A stretch of DNA of 27,753 nt from Bdellovibrionaceae bacterium UBA2351 (GCA_002344565.1 DDTZ01000142.1:5401-33153), one strand, 5' to 3'; counted from the stretch's first letter, positions 14,745 through 22,167 are shown. The notes: generated by a model not told the origin, from the sequence alone. Made by a program: numbers and translations.

Positions 14745-15381
14745 TTCTCTCAAAATATTTTCTGAACTCAGTTCCTATCGGCATAAATTGATCTACCCGC
14801 TTTTGGGCCGTAGCTAAATCGAGCTCGTCTGCCTGCCACCATAGCTCTTCATAGATATGTTGGGTCGCACCGACGGCCAGCGACGGAAACGCACCATCCT
14901 CTACTTCGCCAAAGCCTACAATCAAAAATCGCGAGAATAACTCTTTCATACCCCGATTGTAACTGCTTTCATTGTCTTTGCCTTGCAATCCAGTGAGTTT
15001 CTTAAGATCGCGTGTAGATAGCGGAGAATCACTTTCTAACTCGCTCAACAGGGCTTTACCTTGAGGCGACAATTTAGATGTTAATGGCGCTTCACTTTTT
15101 AAAACGGAGATTAAAGCCACAAATAGATCTCGAGAAAAAAATGTGGCGCGTCCTGAATGCCATTTGGAATAAACGACATCCTTACATGTTGAAAGCTCTT
15201 TCATTAACTGCCACATCTTAAAGACTTTCTGATCTCCGTTATCGTCCCACTCCCATTTCAATTTTGTTTTAGGATAAAATTCCGACCATATCGATTTAGG
15301 TGTTGGCTTATTATTATTCGGGAATACTAGGAGCACGCCATTTCTATTGATTGCCTTAATAGCTTCGGACATTTTATTCAT
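14683..15381 (-). CDS. AlkZ-related (YcaQ-like) protein
   Basis: The 232-residue protein contains the sequence run LLVFPNNN, SIWSEFYP, WEWDDNGDQKVFKMW and VVYSKWHSGRATFFSRDLF, which I recall from proteins labelled AlkZ-related in other bacteria. A middle part (LSTRDLKKLTGL, NRGMKELFSRFLIVGFG) looks like a winged-helix DNA-binding region. If the relation holds it may bind or process damaged DNA, but the catalytic QxQ motif of true AlkZ glycosylases is not visible, so glycosylase activity should not be assumed. The gene begins 12 bases after the MarC-family gene, so the two are probably co-transcribed; its 3' end overlaps the converging hydrolase. The start could also be the second ATG at 15372. 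Confidence 0.55.
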   Translation of the reverse strand: MNKMSEAIKAINRNGVLLVFPNNNKPTPKSIWSEFYPKTKLKWEWDDNGDQKVFKMWQLMKELSTCKDVVYSKWHSGRATFFSRDLFVALISVLKSEAPLTSKLSPQGKALLSELESDSPLSTRDLKKLTGLQGKDNESSYNRGMKELFSRFLIVGFGEVEDGAFPSLAVGATQHIYEELWWQADELDLATAQKRVDQFMPIGTEFRKYFERIRSTLKNQNSGSGRSKLPED

Positions 15382-15393
15382 GCTTGAATAACC

Positions 15394-15972
15394 CTACTTC
15401 ATCATTTCGATAATACCAGAACGAACGAACATGACTCCGATTGCAGCCATTAACAATGAGAAGACTTTGTTAAATGCATCACTGGCGTCTTCGCCTAACC
15501 ACTTCAAAATAATATTACCCCTAGAGAACAGCACCCAAACGATGATCAGATTCAATGTTAAACTCGCCACGATAGTGAACACGCCATATTGATCAGAACC
15601 CACCATCAACGTGGTTAACGCCGCAGGCCCCATCATTAGCGGAATAGCGATTGGCACTAGACCTACTTTTGTAGGCGTCGGTGCACCCTGATGACTAGCT
15701 GTAACCAGCAAATCGCGAATAGCAAATATGAGCAGCAACAATCCCCCGGCCACTTTGAAATCGCTTTCAGTAATTCCTAAAAAGGCAAAAATAGTTTTAC
15801 CCGCTACAATAAATACGATTCCGATAACAAATGCAGATAAGGTGGCACGATGGATTAACCGCTTTCGTTCGTCTTCCGAAAGCGATTTTGTTAAGCCCAC
15901 TAAAAATGGTAGTGCACCGACAACATCGATAGCTACGAATAACGCAATAAATGACTTTAGGAAACCTTCCAT
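15394..15972 (-). CDS. MarC family integral membrane protein
   Basis: The product has about six membrane helices and the MarC pattern: LFVAIDVVGALPFLVGLTKSL near the N-terminus, a central FLGITESDFKVAGGLLLLIFA helix, and the loop VGLVPIAIPLMMGPAALTTLM. I chose the ATG at 15972 because GGTGG lies about eight bases upstream and the protein then starts directly before the first helix, as in family members; an ATG at 16002 would add ten residues. The family was once linked to multiple antibiotic resistance and is now named as putative NAAT transporters; substrates are not established. It is followed after 12 bases by the AlkZ-related gene. Confidence 0.9.
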   Translation of the reverse strand: MEGFLKSFIALFVAIDVVGALPFLVGLTKSLSEDERKRLIHRATLSAFVIGIVFIVAGKTIFAFLGITESDFKVAGGLLLLIFAIRDLLVTASHQGAPTPTKVGLVPIAIPLMMGPAALTTLMVGSDQYGVFTIVASLTLNLIIVWVLFSRGNIILKWLGEDASDAFNKVFSLLMAAIGVMFVRSGIIEMMK

Positions 15973-16123
15973 ATCTCGACCACCCCAAATCAAATCTATC
16001 ATCGCTATTTTCGCTAGTCATATAAAAAAATTTAGACCGTTGATCAATCATTTGATTAAAGTTTAAAAATTAGTTTTGCTCATTTGAAAATTGCGTTTAC
16101 TATGATTCGGTAATGGATTTATC

Positions 16124-17089
16124 GTGTTAACAAAAAAATCGCTCTTAGTTCTATTTTTCGTGACATCGTATTCGATGGCCAAACCCCTTGGGGTCATTCC
16201 CGAAATTGAACAAGGTGAAACACGTCTTGAAATCGAAATGCTTTCAGATTTATGGACGTCTCCTTATCACCGCAAAGATACCCCCCAAAGAATTGCTCAG
16301 ATAGCTTTAAAGGTCCCTGTTCTTAAGACGGACTCCATGAGAATGTCCTTTGCGATAGAAGGTGAAAATCGTAGCCATGGCATTCCTGATTTAACAATTG
16401 GTGATAATCAAGTGCGTGTAGGTCCACAGCTCAAAAATGAAACGATTGGATTTGGATTTGGAAAAGTGAACGACGATAAAAGTTCATACAGTATTTTCTG
16501 GGCACGGGAATCGGCCAGTGATGAGACATTCCAGCACAGACGCGATATATGGAATGCCTATTCCGCGGTATTTAAAACGGCACCTAATCAAGGATGGAAC
16601 TGGTTGTACGGATTTCAACACTCTGGAAACCGCGGTATTTGGAACGGAAAAACAATTCCGTTGTTTGGTTTTGCCTATCAATATCAGCCTAAATTGACAA
16701 TCACACTCGGCTTTCCATTCTTAAGAATTGATTGGCACGATGACGACATCCATAGCGCTGCCATTACCTTAACGTCTGTAGGCTTACTTGGACGATTTCA
16801 AATCGAAGTCGATTCCGACTTAACCATTCAAGTTCGGGGTGGCCTAACTAATCGAGCTTACTCGCATGTTAATCGCCTAGAAGACGACCGGCGCCTATAT
16901 TTCGAAGAGAAAGTTATCGATGTCGGCTCTATGTTAAAGCTCAACGAATACACCTCTTACGGTTTTCATTTAGGTTATGCCGCCGACAGAAAAATATTTG
17001 AAGCCACGACTGTATTCTCGCCGATTGGCCCGGTACGCACGGTACGTTCTGATATTTTTGGCGGCTTTGAAATGGAGTATATATTTTGA
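16124..17089 (+). CDS. Outer-membrane beta-barrel protein
   Basis: The gene starts at GTG 16124; a nearby ATG at 16112 is in another frame and stops at once. The 321-residue product has a signal peptide (MLTKKSLLVLFFVTSYSMA), followed by alternating strands rich in aromatic girdle residues such as WNWLYGFQHSG, KLTITLGFPFLRI and TSYGFHLGYAA, and it ends in EYIF with a C-terminal Phe. These are the marks of a BamA-inserted barrel. I do not recognise the family. It is the first gene of an operon: its stop codon overlaps the TTG start of the metallophosphoesterase gene. Confidence 0.78.
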   Translation: MLTKKSLLVLFFVTSYSMAKPLGVIPEIEQGETRLEIEMLSDLWTSPYHRKDTPQRIAQIALKVPVLKTDSMRMSFAIEGENRSHGIPDLTIGDNQVRVGPQLKNETIGFGFGKVNDDKSSYSIFWARESASDETFQHRRDIWNAYSAVFKTAPNQGWNWLYGFQHSGNRGIWNGKTIPLFGFAYQYQPKLTITLGFPFLRIDWHDDDIHSAAITLTSVGLLGRFQIEVDSDLTIQVRGGLTNRAYSHVNRLEDDRRLYFEEKVIDVGSMLKLNEYTSYGFHLGYAADRKIFEATTVFSPIGPVRTVRSDIFGGFEMEYIF

Positions 17090-17901
17090 GACTCCTGCTA
17101 GCCTTCGTTTTATTGCTAATATCCACTTTAGTTTTTGTTAACTGTGCCCCATTTAGAAATTCACCATTTTCAGATCAGTTATTTCATCCTGAACGCGATC
17201 TAAATATCGCAGCTATCAAACGCATTCAAAATGTCGAAGCCGACGGCAAAATTAGAATCGCAATATACAGTGATCCTCACCAAAACTACAAAGATATGGA
17301 TGCAACGGTAACTCAAATCAACAAAGCTACCGACATCGACTTTATTGTTAGTCTGGGAGATTTCACAAACAGCGGTTACAATTTTGAGTACGATCAGTAT
17401 TTAGACACTTATGTTTTATTGAAACACCCGGTTGTTAGTGTCATTGGCAATCACGACGCCATCGGAGCTGGCCTGCATATCTTTGAAAAGGTCTTTGGAC
17501 CGACTAGTTTTTGGTTTGAATCAGACACCAAACGTTTTATTTTCTTTAATGCCGTTAATTTAGAAGATCCCAAGGGATTTAGTCCAAGCTGGTTAAAGGA
17601 AACTATTGATTCATCATCTAAGCCAGTATTCATTTTTGCACATACGAGCCTAAGAGATAAAGAACGCTATACAGGCGACACCGCCCAAATATTTTCTGAC
17701 ATTATAGCAAACCCTAAAGTTCAAATGATCTTTAATGGCCATAATCATGTGTATGGTTTAAATCGCGATGGTGATACCGTCATGCTGCAAAGTCCTCGCG
17801 TTGAGGGAGTACAATGGTTAATAGTAGAAATTCAAGGAAGCCAAGTTACGATCACTAAACAGCACACTGGCGAATCGGTGGGGGAAACATTAAAAAACTA
17901 A
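17086..17901 (+). CDS. Secreted calcineurin-like metallophosphoesterase
   Basis: The TTG start at 17086 overlaps the stop of the barrel gene (TTGA) and has GGAG seven bases upstream. The N-terminus is a signal sequence ending in LVFVNC; a lipobox with Asn before the Cys is unusual, so lipidation is likely but not certain. The enzyme domain has every metal-binding block of the calcineurin-like superfamily: DPH (Asp63, His65), GD (Asp92), GNHD (121-124), a His in AHTS (His186) and GHNH (218-221). It should hydrolyse phosphate esters in the periplasm or at the outer membrane, substrate unknown. Its 3' end overlaps the start of the next gene by 13 bases. Lying between two barrels, it may serve nutrient phosphate release (inference). 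Confidence 0.88.
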   Translation: MRLLLAFVLLLISTLVFVNCAPFRNSPFSDQLFHPERDLNIAAIKRIQNVEADGKIRIAIYSDPHQNYKDMDATVTQINKATDIDFIVSLGDFTNSGYNFEYDQYLDTYVLLKHPVVSVIGNHDAIGAGLHIFEKVFGPTSFWFESDTKRFIFFNAVNLEDPKGFSPSWLKETIDSSSKPVFIFAHTSLRDKERYTGDTAQIFSDIIANPKVQMIFNGHNHVYGLNRDGDTVMLQSPRVEGVQWLIVEIQGSQVTITKQHTGESVGETLKN

Positions 17902-18413
17902 TTTTTGTTTTTATCCTTAGCTTTGTACCGCTGGCCAAAGCCGATTGGCAATTTACATTCAATCGTATGGGGTTCTTGGGCGAATTTGGCGCCGGTATGA
18001 TTTACGAGTGGGAAAGCCCCCATTCTGTAGAAGTGTCCATTGGAGCGTATAAAATTCAAAATCACGATCAATGGCAGTCTAATCTTGCCTATCGCTATTC
18101 TTGCTGGAAAATCGAGCGGGAAAATAAACACTGGGTGCCGATGCAGATTGGTTTCTTCACAACTCGTTCATGGGATTCAGAACATTACTTTTTAGAAGGC
18201 CCTAGCCAATACCCTTACAGTAATTACTACGATCAAACCGCTTTCCGTTGGGGTATCGAATTTGGTTCGGTCCTTACGTACATGAATACAGGGATTGCGA
18301 TAGCGTATCACTTGCGAGTTTTGGATACTGGACTCATCGCCATATATAATAATGGCCGAAAAGATTTGCAGTACTACGTATCATCGGGATTAGCCCTGCG
18401 CTATCACTTTTAG
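17889..18413 (+). CDS. Small outer-membrane beta-barrel protein with probable ATT start
   Basis: The first ATG in this frame is at 17967, but the frame upstream of it encodes a textbook signal peptide, KKLIFVFILSFVPLAKA, directly followed by the mature barrel. There is no ATG, GTG or TTG between the upstream in-frame stop (17856-17858) and 17967. The ATT at 17889 follows a GGGGGAAAC Shine-Dalgarno-like sequence and gives (M)KKLIFV..., so I take it as the start; ATT initiation is rare but known. The 174-residue product is beta-rich (SVEVSIGAYKIQ, FRWGIEFGSVLTY, TGIAIAYHLRVL) and ends in ALRYHF, as barrels do. It overlaps the metallophosphoesterase gene by 13 bases. The stop lies in a hairpin shared with the converging gene. 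Confidence 0.72.
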   Translation: MKKLIFVFILSFVPLAKADWQFTFNRMGFLGEFGAGMIYEWESPHSVEVSIGAYKIQNHDQWQSNLAYRYSCWKIERENKHWVPMQIGFFTTRSWDSEHYFLEGPSQYPYSNYYDQTAFRWGIEFGSVLTYMNTGIAIAYHLRVLDTGLIAIYNNGRKDLQYYVSSGLALRYHF

Positions 18414-18427
18414 ATTATAAAAGTGAT
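18403..18427. terminator. Hairpin spanning both stop codons of two converging genes
   Basis: ATCACTTTTA (18403-18412) pairs perfectly with TAAAAGTGAT (18418-18427) around a GATTA loop. The stop codons of the plus-strand barrel gene (18411-18413) and of the minus-strand DUF455 gene (18415-18417) both lie in it. It is AT-rich and no separate T-run follows, so a terminator role is only possible. Confidence 0.45.
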
Positions 18428-19185
18428 TCACGTAAATCGACTAAATTTTTAATTTCACTCTCGTTAAAGAGGGCACGACGACGAAGCTCAACGTTTACAG
18501 GTTCCATACGACGAGGTAGACGCGGCAATAAATCCGTCAACAGATTTTTGAATTTATGATCAGCATCTAATTTTTGTTGATTACAAAATTCACGATACCA
18601 AAGGCTGCCAAACTGAACATGATCTAGTTCCTCATCAGAAATGACTTTCATGATCTCGACTGTTTTATTGGGCGGAATTTGACTGAAACGCTCAATCAGA
18701 CTTTTACCCGAATCTAAACCGCTGCCTTCGAGGTAACGATGAACAATAAAAATGCGATCAATCAAACTATCCGATTCACTAACGGCATTCCAAAGCGCCA
18801 TGTGAATGGGCCAATGTCCCCACTCAAAACCTAAATCGCGCAGACCACGTACACACATTTTTAAATGCTGCCCTTCTGATAACGTCAAAGCGGCCAATTG
18901 TTCTCGGAACGTTGTATCGGCATCAGGGTATTCACACAATGTTCTAAGAGCTAACTCCATCGCTTGAAGTTCGATGTTGGCCATATCATGAAGCAATCGC
19001 GCCTGACCTTCGACAAAACTCAATCCCTTTTTAGCCGGATGTCGACCTTTCTGCCAAATTTCTATATCCCGTTCGGGCATCTGCGGGATTTGAAACTTGT
19101 CACCCAGTAGAGCACGATGAACCTGGTTTTCCAGGGAACTAATTTTTTCATCTATGGCTGAAGTCAACAGTACATTTTTAGACAT
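18415..19185 (-). CDS. DUF455 family ferritin-like protein
   Basis: The 256-residue protein fits DUF455: KKGLSFVEGQARLLHDMANI with His66 and Glu72, LTLSEGQHLKM with Glu104 and His107, HRYLEGSGLD with Glu153, and ISDEELDHVQFG with Glu186 and His189. These paired E and ExxH sites are those of a four-helix di-iron bundle, so the protein is probably a soluble cytoplasmic di-iron oxidase or hydroxylase; no substrate is established. No clear ribosome binding site stands before the ATG at 19185. The gene is divergent from the CE1-like lipoprotein gene and its stop is one base away from that of the converging barrel gene. Confidence 0.87.
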   Translation of the reverse strand: MSKNVLLTSAIDEKISSLENQVHRALLGDKFQIPQMPERDIEIWQKGRHPAKKGLSFVEGQARLLHDMANIELQAMELALRTLCEYPDADTTFREQLAALTLSEGQHLKMCVRGLRDLGFEWGHWPIHMALWNAVSESDSLIDRIFIVHRYLEGSGLDSGKSLIERFSQIPPNKTVEIMKVISDEELDHVQFGSLWYREFCNQQKLDADHKFKNLLTDLLPRLPRRMEPVNVELRRRALFNESEIKNLVDLRESLL

Positions 19186-19280
19186 GGAATCTGGTGTTTA
19201 CCTCTAAACGATAGGAAAAACCAATAAATTTCAGTCGCAAAGATGATTTTTTTAGGGGAAACTATGTACGCGAGGTCCCC

Positions 19281-20267
19281 ATGAAGATACCACTTACTTT
19301 GTTTCTTTTTAATTTGTGCATCTTGAGTTCGTGCTCGGTGAAAGAACGCATGATCAAGCTGCAGAAAGAAAAACCAGCTCCTGTGGCCGAATCTGTTGAT
19401 GAAAGTAAAATTACTCAGCCGGGTGATTACACGATCTTTCTGAATCACCAAGGTAAAATGCGCTACTATAAAATTCATATTCCGAAATCCTATAGTCCTA
19501 ATCAACCGACACCTCTGGTATTAGCTCTACACGGAGGCGGCGGCGATATGGAAATTCAAGCCACAGATAAATACTACAATCAAATTTCAAAGTCAGAAAA
19601 GGAAGGCTATATTGTTATTTTTCCAAACGGCTACAGTATGTTTAAATCAGGTAAGCTAGCGACTTGGAATGCTGGCAGATGTTGTGGGGACGCTCGTGAT
19701 GAAAAAATTGACGATGTGGGTTTTATAAAAGAAATAGTTATGAACGTACAAAAGCAAGCCAACATAGACCGAAAACGAATTTTCGCTAGTGGCATGTCCA
19801 ACGGCGGCATGATGGCTTATCGCTTGGCATGCGAACTTCCCGACATATTCAAAGCCGTCGCGGCCGTGGCGGGCACCGACAACACCGCCGTATGTACTCC
19901 GAAGTCACCGGTTTCTATTTTGCATATTCATGCACAGAATGACGATCACGTAATTTATAAAGGTGGCGCGGGAAAAACGTTTCGCGATCCTTCAAAAGTT
20001 ACGAACTTTACATCGGTGCCGGCAACCATCGAAAAATGGAAAAAACTAAATGGCTGCGTAACGCCAGCAAAGAAAACACTCGCTGTTAAGGGTGCGTTTT
20101 GCGAAACGTACGCCGAGTGCACAAATAAAACAGAAGTAAAACTGTGCGTAACTGATTCGGGTGCTCACTCGTGGCCCGGTGGCAGTAAGCCACGCGGTAT
20201 TGGCGAAACCCCGTCTACTGCCATTTCCGCAACCGACGTAATATGGGATTTCTTTAAGACAAAATAA
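19281..20267 (+). CDS. CE1-family esterase lipoprotein (LpqC/PHB-depolymerase-like)
   Basis: The 328-residue protein has a lipoprotein signal ending in LSSC (Cys18) and a charged tether. The catalytic domain contains LVLALHGGGG (79-88), FPNGY, the Cys-rich segment WNAGRCCGDARD typical of this family, the nucleophile elbow GMSNGG with Ser173, an acidic NDDHV segment (Asp221 or 222) and GAHSWPG with His296. This is the feruloyl-esterase/polyhydroxybutyrate-depolymerase-like group (LpqC, CE1). It probably cleaves ester bonds of an external polymer or a cell-wall ester at the outer membrane; the substrate is open. GAGG precedes the ATG. A stem-loop begins at the stop codon. Confidence 0.87.
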   Translation: MKIPLTLFLFNLCILSSCSVKERMIKLQKEKPAPVAESVDESKITQPGDYTIFLNHQGKMRYYKIHIPKSYSPNQPTPLVLALHGGGGDMEIQATDKYYNQISKSEKEGYIVIFPNGYSMFKSGKLATWNAGRCCGDARDEKIDDVGFIKEIVMNVQKQANIDRKRIFASGMSNGGMMAYRLACELPDIFKAVAAVAGTDNTAVCTPKSPVSILHIHAQNDDHVIYKGGAGKTFRDPSKVTNFTSVPATIEKWKKLNGCVTPAKKTLAVKGAFCETYAECTNKTEVKLCVTDSGAHSWPGGSKPRGIGETPSTAISATDVIWDFFKTK

Positions 20268-20294
20268 CTAGGGAGACCTTCCGGACTCCCTAGT
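20267..20294 (+). terminator. Stem-loop directly after the CE1 esterase gene
   Basis: ACTAGGGAG (20267-20275) pairs with CTCCCTAGT (20286-20294); the enclosed bases form a small CC/GG inner stem. No T-run follows, so it may protect the 3' end or act as a weak terminator rather than a classical one. Confidence 0.5.
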
Positions 20295-20303
20295 GTGCTT
20301 GTA

Positions 20304-20480
20304 TAGTATGTCAGGCGCGACACTGACTAGGCGCCGGAGCAGAAAAATCTGCAAAGCTTGCAGGATTGCGCCAGTTTTAGCCTGCAAAGCACTCCCTCGG
20401 TTCCAACGATATTACTATCATCGCTTTCCGACTAATGACTACACGACTGTCCGACGTATTTAGCGTCGGTCAGGTTTTTG
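20304..20480 (+). ncRNA. Candidate structured small RNA or structured 3' UTR
   Basis: No gene lies between 20295 and 20485. The plus strand holds many complementary segments: GTCAG/CTGAC (20310-20314, 20323-20327), GGCGC/GCGCC (20330-20334, 20368-20372), GCAGA/TCTGC around AAAA (20339-20352), CTGCAA/TTGCAG (20349-20363), and GCTTGCAGG with CCTGCAAAGC (20356-20364, 20381-20390, one bulge). Several exclude one another, so alternative folds are possible. The block ends in a clear intrinsic terminator at 20447-20479. A weak TATAGT (20304-20309) may be a -10 element. I recognise no known RNA family; it may also be just the long 3' UTR of the esterase gene. Confidence 0.35.
20447..20479 (+). terminator. 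Intrinsic terminator (plus strand)
   Basis: CCGACG (20451-20456) pairs with CGTCGG (20464-20469) around TATTTAG, extended after a T-T mismatch by CTG/CAG, and is followed by GTTTTTG. The T-run is on the plus strand only, so it ends a rightward transcript from the esterase gene or from an RNA in the gap, not the leftward GlsB/YeaQ-family gene. Confidence 0.8.
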
Positions 20481-20485
20481 AAATT

Positions 20486-20737
20486 TTATGTTAAAGCAGA
20501 ACGACGATTAAACACTCGGTATAAATATAATAACAGCATTGAACCCAATACCGAAGCGACTAATCCAGCGGGTTCGTTCTCTGCATACCAACCAGCACCT
20601 ACGCCAATCCAATGTGCGATTGCCGCGCCGGCCACACCCAAAAGCATAGTAATAATCCAACCGCCTGGATCTTTTCCTGGCATAAGAAGTTTAGCAATTG
20701 CACCTACGATTAAACCTACTATTAATGCACCAATCAT
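20486..20737 (-). CDS. GlsB/YeaQ/YmgE family stress-associated membrane protein
   Basis: The 83-residue protein has the full pattern of the family (also called transglycosylase-associated proteins): GLIVGAIAKLLMPGKDPGGW, then IITMLLGVAGAAIAHWIG, and a last hydrophobic segment LGSMLLLYLYRVF with a basic end. It forms three membrane helices in the inner membrane. The family is often stress-induced, and its molecular role is unclear. The ribosome binding site AAGGAG before the ATG is strong but lies in the 3' arm of a small perfect hairpin (20745-20759). Confidence 0.92.
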   Translation of the reverse strand: MIGALIVGLIVGAIAKLLMPGKDPGGWIITMLLGVAGAAIAHWIGVGAGWYAENEPAGLVASVLGSMLLLYLYRVFNRRSALT

Positions 20738-20744
20738 ATGATCT

Positions 20745-20759
20745 CCTTGTTATACAAGG
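20745..20759 (-). promoter_or_regulatory. Hairpin holding the ribosome binding site of the GlsB/YeaQ-family gene
   Basis: In mRNA sense CCUUGU-AUA-ACAAGG, six pairs with a three-base loop, directly before AGAUCAUAUG. The AAGG of the Shine-Dalgarno sequence is paired. The element may tune translation, but it is short and could be chance. Confidence 0.35.
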
Positions 20760-20902
20760 GACATTGCGATTTACTTGCCAGCCGTAATAAAGAAATTAAA
20801 GGCATCTTCGCATCTTACCATGTGGATAAAAATACGTATCGAGGCAAATTTCTACATTTCTACTTAATCAATGTGACTACGAAATCATCGACAATTTGAA
20901 AA

Positions 20903-21550
20903 CTACCACTTCAACAAAAACCGACTTGCGGCAAAACCGCAACCGACAGCGGCTATCAATGGAAGCACAAAATGCCAAACCAAAATATGCATTCCATTGT
21001 CGACTCCGCAAAAGAACGTAATTGAAACATTTCCAAATGCCACCGCCGCCGTACCAATAACAATTCCACTTAATCCAGGATTAACAGACGCTCCGTTTCT
21101 GAGCCAATAAATCATCGCACCACCAAGGACGATTGAAAAACCAAGAACAGAAATAAAACATTCCATCCCCGAAAGATCTAAACCCAGGTGAATCTGGCTC
21201 AAGTTTAATTGAGCCACACGAAATCCATCGTACATAAGCACAAATAATAAAAACCCGAAAGTAACCTTTTCGATCCATCGGGCGCGACGTTCATTTCCGG
21301 GCCGAGCCAAAACCACAGACAAAGATAACGCTAATACAGCTAATAAAAATGACGTCCCCAACTCGAACTGAATTCTAGAATCCAAAAGACGTTCCGATAA
21401 ATTCTCGCGCACTGACATCATAATGAAGCTCAAACCAATTAAAACAAACCCAATGACTATAAAAAGCAAAATCATATAACCCGATGAAAGCATCGGCTTG
21501 ATAGGTTTCAAGTCAGTCGAGAGTTTGTGTATAAGATCATCAGTTTTCAT
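20903..21550 (-). CDS. nrsF: NrsF-like (DUF1109) membrane anti-sigma factor
   Basis: The 215-residue protein starts MKTDDLIHKLSTDLKPIKPM, a cytoplasmic N-terminus like that of NrsF/DUF1109 proteins, and continues with six hydrophobic helices. Two short loops carry cysteines (GMECFISV and FFCGVDNGMH), and a conserved-looking HILVWH pair of histidines follows; metal or thiol sensing by these residues is a plausible mechanism (inference). I chose the ATG at 21550 because AGGA is eight bases upstream; a GTG at 21556 is too close to it. The start overlaps the end of the SigF-type sigma gene by 11 bases (ATGAAAACTGA). In Caulobacter, NrsF holds sigma-F at the membrane until heavy-metal stress. Confidence 0.88.
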   Translation of the reverse strand: MKTDDLIHKLSTDLKPIKPMLSSGYMILLFIVIGFVLIGLSFIMMSVRENLSERLLDSRIQFELGTSFLLAVLALSLSVVLARPGNERRARWIEKVTFGFLLFVLMYDGFRVAQLNLSQIHLGLDLSGMECFISVLGFSIVLGGAMIYWLRNGASVNPGLSGIVIGTAAVAFGNVSITFFCGVDNGMHILVWHFVLPLIAAVGCGFAASRFLLKW

Positions 21551-22142
21551 GAGCACTGTCCTTTAACTTCTTCTTAAGCTCTTTGATCGCTCGATGGATC
21601 GTCACCTTAATATCGCTAGCAGAAAATCCCGTTTTAAGAGCGGCCTCGTTAATTGAAAGCCCTTCAACTTTAACCAGCAATAGCACTTCGCGCTGTTTAG
21701 CCGGAAGCTGATCACACAGGGCTTCGACATCAAATCCAATTTCCATTTCCGTGGACTGAGTCTGCTCGAACTCTTCATACGTTTCTTCAATCGAAACCGA
21801 ACGAAACGAAGCCTTGTTTCGTCTTAAGTAATCAATCGTTTTATATCTGGCGATCGCATACATCCACGGTAAAAAAAACTGTTTTGAATCAAATGTCGCC
21901 CGTTTCAAATGAATTCCCATTAGAATTTCCTGAAGAACATCATCTTGGCCACCTTGCGAGCCTAATCCAAATTTAGTTAGCGTATTTGAAACAAACGGAA
22001 CCATAAGCTCTTTCACCCGTTGAAGAAGCTGACGATAACTTTCAGAATCACCATCAATAGACTTTCTCATCAGTATAGAAAGCTCAATCTCGTCTTCAGA
22101 CTGGTCCAAGTTTCCTTGGCTTATGTTCTCTCTCTTCTTCAT
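21540..22142 (-). CDS. sigF: SigF-type ECF sigma factor
   Basis: The 200-residue protein has region 2 at about 35-105 (DSESYRQLLQRV, QDDVLQEILMGIHLKRATFD, FLPWMYAIARYKTIDYLRR) and region 4 at about 140-190 (LPAKQREVLLLVKVEGLSIN, EAALKTGFSASDIKVTIHRA). The overlapping NrsF-like gene and the flanking bufferin operon make it a SigF-type factor. The ATG at 22142 has AGGTGA upstream, but its A is also the last base of an exact GTAACC-N16-CGAA promoter. A transcript from that promoter would start inside the reading frame, and the likely start would then be the TTG at 22109 (codon 12), preceded by AAGGA. Two forms are therefore possible. It should transcribe both itself and the operon at 22408-25793. 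Confidence 0.92.
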   Translation of the reverse strand: MKKRENISQGNLDQSEDEIELSILMRKSIDGDSESYRQLLQRVKELMVPFVSNTLTKFGLGSQGGQDDVLQEILMGIHLKRATFDSKQFFLPWMYAIARYKTIDYLRRNKASFRSVSIEETYEEFEQTQSTEMEIGFDVEALCDQLPAKQREVLLLVKVEGLSINEAALKTGFSASDIKVTIHRAIKELKKKLKDSAHEN

Positions 22143-22167
22143 TCGTTTAAATCACCTAAAAGGTTAC
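22142..22167 (-). promoter_or_regulatory. SigF-type promoter of the sigma factor gene (autoregulation)
   Basis: Reading leftward: GTAACC at 22167-22162, exactly 16 bases, CGAA at 22145-22142. This equals the Caulobacter sigma-F consensus as I recall it and is identical in both boxes and spacing to the element before the bufferin operon. The last A is the first base of the annotated ATG. Confidence 0.75.

Noticed and set aside
15702..15730. GTAACC followed by CGAA on the plus strand inside the MarC gene
   Set aside because: The spacing is 9 bases instead of 16 and it lies within a coding region.
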